From NCBI GenBank assembly GCA_963713445.1, contig CAVQMB010000029.1, positions 47,545 to 111,544 on the forward strand: a stretch of DNA of 64,000 bases, read 5' to 3'. The translations under genes were made by a program, and so were the position numbers. Source of the stretch: CAVQMB01 sp963713445 (lineage in GTDB: Bacteria; Pseudomonadota; Gammaproteobacteria; Competibacterales; Competibacteraceae). The notes beneath the pieces were generated by a model. It did no database searches. It was given only the letters and a program-made list of their open reading frames with translations, and was not told where the DNA came from. Below, in pieces: positions 7,958 to 17,694 of this stretch (position 1 is its first letter; each line of letters opens with the position of its first letter).

Positions 7958-8388
7958 CGTTGCCGCTGGTGGCTGGTCTGCCGTAGTTCGAAGCTGTGGC
8001 TGATGGCCACGCTCTTGGCCAGCATGATCGAGGCGGAGCAGTATTTCTCGGCGGACAGATCAACAGCACGGGCGACCTGGCGCTCGTTGAGCTCATCACC
8101 CGTGACCACAAAGTGCAGACGGAGAGCTGTGAACACCTTGGGTGCCTGCGTTGCCCGGTCGGCGTCGATATGGACGACACAGTCGCTGACTGCTTGGCGG
8201 GCACGCCGGAGAATGTGCACCACATCCACCGCGCTGCAGCTACCCAGGCCCATCAACAGCAGTTCCATAGGTCTTGGACCCAGATTGCGTCCGCCCAACT
8301 CGGGTGGGCCGTCGACGACCAGGGCGTGCCCGCTGCCCGATTCGGCCAGGTAAGCCATATCCTCAATCCATTTGACCCGGGCCTTCAT
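7954..8388 (-). CDS. OsmC family protein (YhfA-like)
   Basis: About 144 aa. OsmC/Ohr proteins are thiol peroxidases; the two expected cysteines are present in MGLGSCSAVD and AEKYCSASI. The GGRNLGPRPMELLL segment is typical of the YhfA branch, whose substrate is unknown. The MKARVKW start at 8388 was chosen over an ATG 36 nt upstream. It is the last gene of the trp cluster, 4 nt after trpC. Confidence 0.85.
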   Translation of the reverse strand: MKARVKWIEDMAYLAESGSGHALVVDGPPELGGRNLGPRPMELLLMGLGSCSAVDVVHILRRARQAVSDCVVHIDADRATQAPKVFTALRLHFVVTGDELNERQVARAVDLSAEKYCSASIMLAKSVAISHSFELRQTSHQRQR

Positions 8389-8392
8389 TGCT

Positions 8393-9193
8393 TTACTCCG
8401 AAAACAGTTCAGCCAGTTTGGCACCCGGGTCGGGTGCCCGCATGAACGTTTCTCCGACCAGGAATCCGTTGACGTCGTGGTTACGCATCACGGCGACGTC
8501 GGCCGGCGTATGAATGCCGCTTTCGGTGATCACGGTGCAGCCCGTGGGCACCATCGGTAGCAGCTCGAGCGTGGTTTCAAGTCGGGTCTCGAAGCTGCGC
8601 AGGTCGCGGTTGTTGATGCCTAGCAGGCGCGGCCTCAGTGCGTGTATCCGCTCCAGCTCGGCGCCGTCATGAATCTCCATCAGCACGTCGAGACCCAGTT
8701 CTGCCGCCAGACCTTGGAGTTCGGCCAGCCGGCTGTCTTCCAGCGCGGCCGCGATCAGTAGAATACAGTCGGCGCCAATCGCTCGCGCTTCCAGCACCTG
8801 GTAGTGATCGATGGTGAAATCTTTGCGCAGCACCGGCAGCGGGCAAGCACTACGCGCTTCGGCCACGTGTTCGTCGGCGCCTTGAAAGAAATCCCGGTCG
8901 GTCAGCACAGACAGGCAGGTCGCACCGTGCGCGGCGTAGCTGCGGGCGATGCCGGCCGGTTTGAAGGGCTCGCGCAGCAAACCCTTGCTGGGCGAAGCAC
9001 GCTTGATTTCCGCAATCACCGCCGCGTGCCCGGTGGCGACCGCCGTTTCCATCTGGGCCGCGAAACCGCGCGCCGGCGGCAGATTATCGCCCCGGGCACG
9101 TCGGTCCGAGACACTCACACGGGTTTGCCGTTCGGCGATTTCGGCGCGCTTGCGGGCCAGAATGCGGCGCAGGATGTCCGGTGTATCATTCAT
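8393..9193 (-). CDS. trpC: Indole-3-glycerol phosphate synthase
   Basis: A 266-aa single-domain (beta/alpha)8 enzyme forming indole-3-glycerol phosphate. Motifs: AEIKRASPSKG (catalytic Lys), VLRKDFTIDHYQ, LLIAAAL, GINNRDL and TVITESGIHTPAD. It is not fused to TrpF, unlike E. coli. Its ATG overlaps the trpD stop by 4 nt. Confidence 0.95.
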   Translation of the reverse strand: MNDTPDILRRILARKRAEIAERQTRVSVSDRRARGDNLPPARGFAAQMETAVATGHAAVIAEIKRASPSKGLLREPFKPAGIARSYAAHGATCLSVLTDRDFFQGADEHVAEARSACPLPVLRKDFTIDHYQVLEARAIGADCILLIAAALEDSRLAELQGLAAELGLDVLMEIHDGAELERIHALRPRLLGINNRDLRSFETRLETTLELLPMVPTGCTVITESGIHTPADVAVMRNHDVNGFLVGETFMRAPDPGAKLAELFSE

Positions 9194-10215
9194 ACCGGTT
9201 CGAAGCTGTTGCTGAAACGGACCAGCCGGTCCAGGACCTGCTCGGCGGCTCCTTGTGCCAGTAACCGTAACGCCAGTTCCACGCCTGCTTGGTGACTGCC
9301 GGCGAGCCCCGCCACATAGAGCGCAGCGCCGGCGTTCAGAGCTACCACGTCGCGGGCTGGTCCCGGCTGATTGGCGAGCACTGAGCGGATCAGCGCCAGG
9401 CTGGCGGCAACGCTGTCGACTTGGACTTGCTCAAGCCGGCAGCGCTCGAATCCGAAATCCTCCGGTGCGATGGCGTAGCTGTGCACCACGCCGTCCGCCA
9501 ACTCCGCAATCATGGTGGGCGCCGATGCACTGATTTCGTCAAGGCCTTCTTCCGAGTGCACCACCATGGCGTGGTGGCTGCCCAGCTTGCTCAGTACCTG
9601 GGCCAGCGGCTCGACCAGCTCAGCGGAGAATACCCCGACCACCTGGTTGGGCGCGCCAGCCGGGTTCGTCAGCGGCCCCAGTACGTTGAAAATAGTACGC
9701 ACCGCCATTTCGCGACGCGGGCCGATGGCATGGCGCATGGCACTGTGATGGCGCGGGGCGAACATGAAGCCGACCCCGACTTCCCGGACGCAGGCCTCGA
9801 CTTGCTCAGGTGTCAGGTCCAGTCTGACGCCGGCGGCTTCCAGCAGGTCGGCTGAACCGGATTTGCTGCTGGCGGCCCGGTTGCCGTGCTTGGCAACCTG
9901 TGCGCCGGCGGCCGCGGCTACCAGCGTACTGGCGGTGGAAATGTTGAATGTGCCGACCCCGTCACCGCCGGTGCCGACAATATCGACGATGTGCTCGCCG
10001 GTTACGTGTACCGGTGTGGCCAGCTCCCGCATGACCCCCGCGGCAGCCGCGATCTCCTCCACGGTCTCGCCCTTCATTCGCAGTCCGATCAGGAAGCCGC
10101 CGATCTGGGCCGGCGTTGCGGCCCCAGTCATTATCAGGCGCATCACATCACGCATCTCATCGGCGCTGAGATCGCGGCTTTCAGTGACGGCCCGAATCGC
10201 CTTTGGCATGTCCAT
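9190..10215 (-). CDS. trpD: Anthranilate phosphoribosyltransferase
   Basis: A 341-aa enzyme transferring phosphoribose from PRPP to anthranilate. The PRPP loop is GTGGDGVGTFNIST, followed by the KHGNRAASSKSGSADLLEAAG anthranilate/phosphate segment. It is separate from TrpG (not the enterobacterial fusion). It starts 11 nt after the trpG stop. Confidence 0.95.
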   Translation of the reverse strand: MDMPKAIRAVTESRDLSADEMRDVMRLIMTGAATPAQIGGFLIGLRMKGETVEEIAAAAGVMRELATPVHVTGEHIVDIVGTGGDGVGTFNISTASTLVAAAAGAQVAKHGNRAASSKSGSADLLEAAGVRLDLTPEQVEACVREVGVGFMFAPRHHSAMRHAIGPRREMAVRTIFNVLGPLTNPAGAPNQVVGVFSAELVEPLAQVLSKLGSHHAMVVHSEEGLDEISASAPTMIAELADGVVHSYAIAPEDFGFERCRLEQVQVDSVAASLALIRSVLANQPGPARDVVALNAGAALYVAGLAGSHQAGVELALRLLAQGAAEQVLDRLVRFSNSFEPV

Positions 10216-10226
10216 CGAAATTCTCC

Positions 10227-10805
10227 CTACAGCCGCAGGAAATTCGCCAGCAGCGCGTGACCCTGCGGCGTCATGATCGATTCAGGGTGGAACTGCACGC
10301 CTTCGATAGCGAACACGCGATGGCGAAAGCCCATGATTTCGTCGACCGTACCGGCGGTTGTCTCGGTCCATGCGGTGATTTCGAGGCAGTCCGGCAGATC
10401 ATCGCGCGTCACGATCAGCGAATGATAGCGTGTCGCCTGCAGCGGATCAGGCAGGCCATGGAACACGCCCTGGTCGCTGTGATGCACTAGCGAGGTTTTG
10501 CCGTGCATCACTTCGCGCGCATGCACTACTCGGCCGCCGAAGGCCTGACCGATGGCCTGGTGGCCGAGGCAGACGCCCAGGATCGGTAGCTGGCCCGCGA
10601 AACGCCGGACGACCTGCAGCGAAATGCCGGCCTCGTTGGGCGTGCAAGGACCCGGGGAGATTACAATCCGCTCAGGTTTCAGCTGCTCAATCCCGGCGAT
10701 ATCGATCTGGTCATTTCGATAGACCTGCACGTCCGCGCCCAGCTCGCCCAGATATTGCACCAGGTTGTAGGTGAAGGAGTCGTAATTGTCGATCATCAGC
10801 AGCAT
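10227..10805 (-). CDS. trpG: Anthranilate synthase glutamine amidotransferase component
   Basis: A 192-aa class I amidotransferase supplying ammonia to TrpE. The Cys nucleophile lies in GVCLGHQAIGQ and the His-Glu dyad in GVQFHPESI; the N-terminal MIDNYDSFTYNLVQYL is canonical. The MLLMIDNYDSF start at 10805 follows trpE by 14 nt; the longer open frame upstream overlaps trpE and is not coding. In pseudomonads this subunit can also serve as PabA; that is inference here. Confidence 0.95.
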   Translation of the reverse strand: MLLMIDNYDSFTYNLVQYLGELGADVQVYRNDQIDIAGIEQLKPERIVISPGPCTPNEAGISLQVVRRFAGQLPILGVCLGHQAIGQAFGGRVVHAREVMHGKTSLVHHSDQGVFHGLPDPLQATRYHSLIVTRDDLPDCLEITAWTETTAGTVDEIMGFRHRVFAIEGVQFHPESIMTPQGHALLANFLRL

Positions 10806-10819
10806 GGGTACGTCCTCCC

Positions 10820-12307
<1,488 letters not shown>

Positions 12308-12404
12308 TTGTCATGACACCTGTGCAGAAGCTGAACCGGATACGGTCAAGGGGATCAGCTTGAGCGGCGCCATCGGAAGGACACGGACGACAGGCGTTGC
12401 AGCA

Positions 12405-13079
12405 TCAGGCAGGTACTCCGGCAAACTGCGCCGGTAACTGTGAGAAGGCATCGATTACCGTGTCGGCGCCCTCATCGTGAATGTCGTGGCCATGATTGTA
12501 GCCATAGCTCACGGCAATAACAGGACAACCGGCGGCTCGCGCAGCGCGCACATCGGTGATCGAATCGCCGACCATAACACATTGTTCGATTCTCACCCCG
12601 AGCCGAGCGGCGGCCAGCCACAACGGTTCGGGTGCTGGCTTCTTGGGTGCATCGTCAGCGCCGATGGTGACCGGCAGATATTCAGCCAGCGCCAGCTGTT
12701 CCAGCAAAGGTCGGACAAACGCACTCGGTTTGTTGGTGACACAGGCGATACGGATGCCGTGGGTGCTGAGTGTGGCGAGGGTCTCTCGGACACCGGGGTA
12801 GACCACGCTGCGGACACACAGATAGCGTTCGTAGTAGTGCAGGAAACGACGCTTGATGGCTATTAGTTCGGCTTCTGCCAGGCGTCCCTCCAGGGATCCC
12901 GTGAGTGCCCGTTCCAGCAGCCGCTCGGCACCGTTACCGACCCACTCCCGAATGACCTGCTCGCTGCGCGGAGGCTGACCCAGTTCGCCCAGCACACCGT
13001 TAATGGCCAGCGTCAGGTCGGGTACGCTGTCGACCAGGGTGCCATCGAGGTCGCACAACAGGGCGCGCGGTTCAGCCAT
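12405..13079 (-). CDS. gph: Phosphoglycolate phosphatase
   Basis: A 224-aa HAD hydrolase: nucleophile Asp in LLCDLDGTLVDS, CVTNKPSAF, the KPAPEPL lysine region and VGDSITDVRAA. It removes 2-phosphoglycolate. The MAEPRALLCDLDG start at 13079 overlaps rpe by 8 nt; an upstream in-frame ATG lies inside rpe. The rpe-gph-trpE order supports gph over other HAD members. Confidence 0.92.
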   Translation of the reverse strand: MAEPRALLCDLDGTLVDSVPDLTLAINGVLGELGQPPRSEQVIREWVGNGAERLLERALTGSLEGRLAEAELIAIKRRFLHYYERYLCVRSVVYPGVRETLATLSTHGIRIACVTNKPSAFVRPLLEQLALAEYLPVTIGADDAPKKPAPEPLWLAAARLGVRIEQCVMVGDSITDVRAARAAGCPVIAVSYGYNHGHDIHDEGADTVIDAFSQLPAQFAGVPA

Positions 13080-13749
13080 CCGAGATGCCCTGTGCGATGG
13101 CCCGGCGCATGGCACTGATAACGCTGTGATAATCGTTGGCGCTGAAGATCGCCGAGCCAGTGACGAAAGTGTCGGCACCGGCTGCCGCTGCGGCACCGAT
13201 GTTATCGGCCTTGATACCTCCGTCGACCTCCAGCCGGATCGGCCGGCCGCTGGTGGTGATACACTCCCTGGCCGCGCGCAGCTTGTGCAGCGCCGCAGGA
13301 ATAAAGCGCTGGCCGCCAAAACCTGGATTGACCGACATGATCAGGATCATGTCAACCTTGTCCATGACGTATTCCAGATGATTTAGCGGTGTGGCCGGAT
13401 TGAACACCAGACCGGCCTTGCAGCCGTGGTCGCTGATGATCTGCAGGCTGCGGTCGATGTGCTCGGAGGCTTCCGGATGGAAAGTGATGTAGTCTGCACC
13501 GGCCGCGGCGAAATCCGGAATGATGCGATCGACCGGCTTCACCATGAGGTGAACATCAATCGGTGCCGTGATGCCGTAGTTGCGCAGCGCCCGGCAGATG
13601 TGCGGGCCGAAGGTGAGGTTCGGGACGTAATGGTTGTCCATAACGTCGAAATGCACCAAATCACCCCCGGCCTTAAGTGCCGCAGTTACCTCTTCGCCGA
13701 GTCGGGCAAAATCGGCGGACAGGATTGACGGGGCAATCCGGTAATCCAT
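13072..13749 (-). CDS. rpe: Ribulose-phosphate 3-epimerase
   Basis: A 225-aa TIM barrel: IAPSILSADF, HFDVMDNHYVPNLTFGP, DVHLMV, SVNPGFGGQ and LEVDGGI carry the metal ligands and catalytic aspartates. It interconverts ribulose- and xylulose-5-phosphate. It opens the rpe-gph-trp cluster. Confidence 0.95.
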   Translation of the reverse strand: MDYRIAPSILSADFARLGEEVTAALKAGGDLVHFDVMDNHYVPNLTFGPHICRALRNYGITAPIDVHLMVKPVDRIIPDFAAAGADYITFHPEASEHIDRSLQIISDHGCKAGLVFNPATPLNHLEYVMDKVDMILIMSVNPGFGGQRFIPAALHKLRAARECITTSGRPIRLEVDGGIKADNIGAAAAAGADTFVTGSAIFSANDYHSVISAMRRAIAQGISDG

Positions 13750-13815
13750 CGTCAGCAGTCTAATAAAGTCGCGTTGGAGTTTGAACTGTACCGGATCGTA
13801 CCGGGCTTGGATAGG

Positions 13816-14100
13816 TCACGTTCCGCTTTTCGGGTTGTTCTTGCTACCGGGCTCGGTCCTGGCTTCGTTACCGTTCTGCTGAAACGCATTCCAGAACGCC
13901 TTCTGCAACCTGTCCATTGATTGCATCTGGGCCGGGAACAACGGTTTCATCAGGCTCATCGGGTCGAAGCCGCTGGTGCCTTGCTGCATATTATTGCGGA
14001 TGGCCTCGAGCATTTCGTCCTGCAGTGGCTTGACGTCGGGTAGACCGAGGAACTCACGCGCTTCCTGGGCGGTGGCATCGATACTGACGTTGATCTTCAT
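13816..14100 (-). CDS. DUF6489 family protein
   Basis: A 94-aa protein starting MKINVSIDATAQEAREFLGLPDV, the conserved opening of DUF6489, followed by a Met/Gln-rich helix (FPAQMQSMDRLQKAFWNAF) and a charged tail. Function unknown. The start at 14100 was chosen because the upstream open frame overlaps mnmG. It lies 13 nt after the mnmG stop and is probably cotranscribed. Confidence 0.75.
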   Translation of the reverse strand: MKINVSIDATAQEAREFLGLPDVKPLQDEMLEAIRNNMQQGTSGFDPMSLMKPLFPAQMQSMDRLQKAFWNAFQQNGNEARTEPGSKNNPKSGT

Positions 14101-14113
14101 GATTGACTCCTGC

Positions 14114-16000
14114 TCAGGCACTGCGGCGCAAGCTGCCGCGCTTAAGGTGAACCAGCAACAGCGAGATCGCCGCCGGTGTGACGCCGGGTATGCGGCCGGC
14201 CTGGCCCAGCGTGTGCGGCCGCTGGCGGTTGAGCTTCTCCTGGACCTCGGCCGACAGTCCTCGGACGTCACGGTAGTCGAGGTCGCTCGGTAGGACCTTG
14301 TCCTCGTTGCGGCGGGCGCGGGCGATGTCCTGCTGACTGCGCTCTATGTAGCCGGCGTATTTGATCTGGATCTCGACCTGTTCAGCGACCTTGGGATCGT
14401 CTGCAGCCGGTTCCAGACCGGGTAGGCGGAGTAGCCGCCGGTAGTTCATTTCCGGCCGGCGCAGCAACTCACTGGCACGGAACTCGCGGCTCAGCGGGGC
14501 TCCGAACACGGCCCGCGTCTGTTCGTCGGTCAGTTCACCAGGCCGTACCCAGTGCTGTTCGAGGCGCTCCTTCTCGCGTTCGATCGCCTCCCGTTTCCGG
14601 CAGAAGGCGGTCCAGCGCTGATCGTCTACCAGGCCGAGTTCGCGGCCGGTCGGAGTGAGGCGCAGGTCAGCGTTATCTTCCCGCAGCAGCAACCGGTGTT
14701 CGGCTCGGCTGGTGAACATCCGGTACGGTTCGGCGGTGCCCTGCGTGATCAGATCGTCGATCAGCACGCCCAGGTAGGCCTCATCGCGGCGCGGACACCA
14801 GGGTTGCTCGCCCGCGACCCGGCGGGCGGCATTGATTCCCGCCAGCAGCCCCTGCGCCGCGGCTTCCTCGTAGCCGGTGGTGCCGTTAATCTGACCGGCG
14901 AAAAACAGCCCTTCCAGAAACCTGTTCTCAAGTGAGTAATGCAGGTCGCGCGGGTCGAAGAAGTCGTACTCGATGGCGTAGCCGGGCCGCGTGATATGGG
15001 CACTCTCGAGACCATCGATGGTCCGCACCAACGCCAGTTGCACGTCGAACGGCAGGCTGGTGGAAATGCCATTCGGATAGACCTCAGAGGTTTCCAGACC
15101 TTCCGGTTCGATGAAAACCTGATGACGGGTCTTGTCAGCAAACCGGACGACTTTGTCTTCCACCGATGGGCAGTAGCGCGGCCCCACACCCTCGATCAGA
15201 CCGCTGAACATTGGCGAGCGGTGCAGCGCCGCGCGGATGATGGCGTGGGTCCGCTCATTGGTGTGGGTTATCCAGCACGACACCTGCCGCGGATGCTGTT
15301 CCACGGTGCCCAGATAGGAGAACACCGGGCAAGGCTGGTCGCCGGGCTGTTCGGCGAGCCGGCTGAAATCGATACTCTTGCCGTCGATCCGGGGCGGCGT
15401 GCCCGTCTTCAACCGGCCAACCCGAAGCGGCAGCTCGCGCAACCTCGCCGCCAGGGCGTTGGCCGGCGGGTCGCCGGCCCGGCCGCCCTCGAAATGGGTT
15501 TCGCCCAAGTGGATACGCCCGCCCAGGAAGGTACCCGTGGTAAGCACGACGGCCGCAGCGCTGAATTCGATACCGGCCTGGGTTTTTACCCCGGTGACGC
15601 GGCCGCCTGTTACCACCAGATCGGTGACCGCCTGCTGAAACACCAGCAAACCCGGCTGACGCTCTACCCGACGGCGGATAGCGGCCTTGTACAACACGCG
15701 GTCGGCTTGGGCTCGGGTGGCGCGTACCGCCGGCCCCTTGCGGGCGTTGAGGGTGCGGAACTGAATACCGGCGCAGTCGGTCGCGCCCGCCATGGCGCCA
15801 CTGAGTGCATCGATCTCGCGTACCAGATGGCCTTTGCCAATGCCGCCGATGGCCGGATTGCAGCTCATCTGGCCGACGGTCTCGATATTATGGGTCAGCA
15901 GCAGGGTGCGACAACCCATACGGGCTGCTGCCAGACAGGCTTCGGTGCCGGCGTGGCCACCCCCGATCACAATGACATCGAACCGTTCCGGGTAATGCAT
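14114..16000 (-). CDS. mnmG: tRNA uridine-5-carboxymethylaminomethyl modification enzyme MnmG
   Basis: A 628-aa FAD protein that, with MnmE, installs the cmnm5 group on U34 of tRNAs. It shows VIGGGHAGTEA (FAD), QMSCNPAIGGIGKGHL, GTFLGGRIHLG and the C-terminal helical domain ending in the GVTPAAISLLLVHLK segment. The MHYPERFDV start at 16000 aligns with E. coli MFYPDPFDV; ATG codons 21 nt upstream are less likely. mnmE is not adjacent. Confidence 0.96.
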   Translation of the reverse strand: MHYPERFDVIVIGGGHAGTEACLAAARMGCRTLLLTHNIETVGQMSCNPAIGGIGKGHLVREIDALSGAMAGATDCAGIQFRTLNARKGPAVRATRAQADRVLYKAAIRRRVERQPGLLVFQQAVTDLVVTGGRVTGVKTQAGIEFSAAAVVLTTGTFLGGRIHLGETHFEGGRAGDPPANALAARLRELPLRVGRLKTGTPPRIDGKSIDFSRLAEQPGDQPCPVFSYLGTVEQHPRQVSCWITHTNERTHAIIRAALHRSPMFSGLIEGVGPRYCPSVEDKVVRFADKTRHQVFIEPEGLETSEVYPNGISTSLPFDVQLALVRTIDGLESAHITRPGYAIEYDFFDPRDLHYSLENRFLEGLFFAGQINGTTGYEEAAAQGLLAGINAARRVAGEQPWCPRRDEAYLGVLIDDLITQGTAEPYRMFTSRAEHRLLLREDNADLRLTPTGRELGLVDDQRWTAFCRKREAIEREKERLEQHWVRPGELTDEQTRAVFGAPLSREFRASELLRRPEMNYRRLLRLPGLEPAADDPKVAEQVEIQIKYAGYIERSQQDIARARRNEDKVLPSDLDYRDVRGLSAEVQEKLNRQRPHTLGQAGRIPGVTPAAISLLLVHLKRGSLRRSA

Positions 16001-16106
16001 GGTCGTTAGCATAACAATCAAACAGAATTCATAATATTAGCGAGTTCTCTGAGTGGCCGGCAAATCGGTTGCGCAGTGACGGGATTCGGTGACTATGGAG
16101 GTGGCG

Positions 16107-16340
16107 ATGGCCATTCAAGTGAAGTATTTCGCCAGCCTGCGGGACCGGCTGGGACGGGCCGAGGATCAGCTGAGCCCGGACGAGGCGGCCACCGTGGCTG
16201 AAGTCTGGCGCCGGCTGTGGCCGGACATGGCGTTGCCGGACAATACCCTGACCGCGGTCAATCACGATTACGCGGAACTCGATCACCCGGTCGGAGAGGG
16301 TGACGAGGTCGCGTTCTTCCCGCCGGTCACGGGCGGTTGA
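16107..16340 (+). CDS. moaD: Molybdopterin synthase sulfur carrier subunit
   Basis: A 77-aa ubiquitin-fold protein ending VTGG; the C-terminal Gly-Gly is thiocarboxylated and gives sulfur to cPMP. The ATG at 16107 follows GGAGG (16097-16101). It is followed after 8 nt by moaE, and is divergent from mnmG. Molybdenum cofactor made by this pathway would serve the sulfite dehydrogenase at 30.4-31.6 kb. Confidence 0.92.
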   Translation: MAIQVKYFASLRDRLGRAEDQLSPDEAATVAEVWRRLWPDMALPDNTLTAVNHDYAELDHPVGEGDEVAFFPPVTGG

Positions 16341-16348
16341 GAGGCGTT

Positions 16349-16786
16349 ATGCGAGTCGAGATCCGCGCCCAACCGTTCGAGCCGTTGGGCGAACTTGCCC
16401 GCTATCAGGACAGCCAGCCGGCGTTGCGGGGTGAATACGGCGCCACGGCCAGTTTCATCGGCACAATGCGATCCCGCAATGCTGGCGATCCGGTGCAGGG
16501 TATGGAACTGGAGCATTATCCGGGGATGACCGAGCGCTACATCGAGGGCATCCTCGAGCGGGCCGGCACGCGCTGGCCGTTGCTGGATGTGCTGGTGGTC
16601 CATCGGGTTGGCGCGCTGGAGCCCGGCGACCCGATCGTGCTGGTTGCGGTCTGGTCGGCCCACCGTGCGGCTGCGTTCGATGCCTGCCGTGCCCTCATGG
16701 AGGAACTGAAGTCGAAAGCACCGTTTTGGAAGAAGGAAACCCTGGCCGGCGGCGCGCGCTGGGTCGAGCACAATACGCCGGGTTGA
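16349..16786 (+). CDS. moaE: Molybdopterin synthase catalytic subunit
   Basis: A 145-aa MoaE: GATASFIGTMRSRN, LEHYPGMTER, VVHRVGALEPGD and the catalytic KSKAPFWKKE lysines. It forms the MoaD2E2 complex. The ATG at 16349 behind GAGAGG is preferred to an in-frame TTG 12 nt earlier. Convergent with mutM, 10 nt apart. Confidence 0.94.
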   Translation: MRVEIRAQPFEPLGELARYQDSQPALRGEYGATASFIGTMRSRNAGDPVQGMELEHYPGMTERYIEGILERAGTRWPLLDVLVVHRVGALEPGDPIVLVAVWSAHRAAAFDACRALMEELKSKAPFWKKETLAGGARWVEHNTPG

Positions 16787-16796
16787 CCGGCCGCCA

Positions 16797-17612
16797 TCAG
16801 CGCTGGCACCGCGGGCAATAGTAGGTCGATCGCTGGCCCAGGCGACAGCCCGCGATGGCTGTGCTGCAGTTAGGACAGGGCTGCCCAACGCGTTCGTAGA
16901 CTCGCAGCCGCTGCCGGAAGTAACCCGGTTCACCATCGCTGCCGAGGAAGTCCCGCAAGGTGGTGCCGCCTTGCTCGATCGATTCTGTCAGAATCCGGCG
17001 GATCGCTGCGGCCAGCCGCTCGTAGCGTGCGATAGCAATGCGACCGGCGGCCCGGCGGGGCGCGATGCCCGCCAGAAACAACGCTTCATTGGCGTAGATG
17101 TTGCCAACACCGACCACCACCCGTCCGTTCATGATGAAGTGCTTGACCGCACTCCGGCGGCCTCTTGCCCGTTGGTAGAGGTACGGCGCGTGAAATTCGT
17201 TGCCGAGTGGCTCAGGGCCAAGATTGGCTAGCAGCGGGTGGCTGGCGGCCGGCTCCTCGAGCCACAGCAGGGCGCCGAAACGGCGCGGATCGTGCAGGCG
17301 CAGGCTAAGGCCGTTGCCCAGTTCCAGCGCGACGTGGTCGTGCTTGCGCCAGGCACTGGCCGGTGGCAGTACCCGCAGGCTACCCGACATCCCGAGATGC
17401 AGCAGTACGCTGCCGGTGGCGGTGCCAAGCAGCAGATACTTGCCGCGCCGGTTGACCGAATGGATGATCTGACCGGTTAGATGCCGTTCCAGTTCGTCCG
17501 GTATCGGCCAGCGTAGGCGGCGCTCTCGCACCTGCACGGCCGTGACTGTTTGCTGCAGCACGTGCGGCGCGATGCCGCGGCGTGTGGTTTCGACTTCGGG
17601 CAACTCGGGCAT
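16797..17612 (-). CDS. mutM: Formamidopyrimidine-DNA glycosylase
   Basis: The 271-aa Fpg protein excises 8-oxoG. Catalytic Pro2/Glu3 are in MPELPEVETTRRG, the helix-two-turn-helix holds GVGNIYANEALF, and a C-terminal zinc finger has CPNC and CPRC pairs. Full length; monocistronic and divergent from the desaturase. Confidence 0.96.
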   Translation of the reverse strand: MPELPEVETTRRGIAPHVLQQTVTAVQVRERRLRWPIPDELERHLTGQIIHSVNRRGKYLLLGTATGSVLLHLGMSGSLRVLPPASAWRKHDHVALELGNGLSLRLHDPRRFGALLWLEEPAASHPLLANLGPEPLGNEFHAPYLYQRARGRRSAVKHFIMNGRVVVGVGNIYANEALFLAGIAPRRAAGRIAIARYERLAAAIRRILTESIEQGGTTLRDFLGSDGEPGYFRQRLRVYERVGQPCPNCSTAIAGCRLGQRSTYYCPRCQR

Positions 17613-17661
17613 GGTCGTGCGGGGTGTATTCGATATGGTCTTCGATTGTGTGCCACAATAC

Positions 17662-17680
17662 TACTTTGGTTGTTAAAGTA
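17662..17680. promoter_or_regulatory. Inverted repeat in desaturase promoter region
   Basis: TACTTT-GGTTGTT-AAAGTA, a perfect 6-bp inverted repeat with a 7-nt spacer, ends 14 nt before the desaturase start. It is placed like a repressor site. No regulator is known for it, and a 6-bp repeat can arise by chance. Confidence 0.3.
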
Positions 17681-17694
17681 ATTGCATACTGCCA

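Noticed and set aside
12308..12404. Possible trp attenuator before trpE.
   Set aside because: No short ORF with tandem Trp codons and no alternative terminator/antiterminator stems were found.
13780..13812. Direct repeat TACCGG-ATCG-TACCGG upstream of rpe as a TrpR-like operator.
   Set aside because: It does not match the known TrpR operator and is a direct rather than inverted repeat; likely chance.
14939..16009. 356-codon ORF antisense to mnmG.
   Set aside because: Pure antisense shadow of a highly conserved gene; composition is random for GC-rich sequence.
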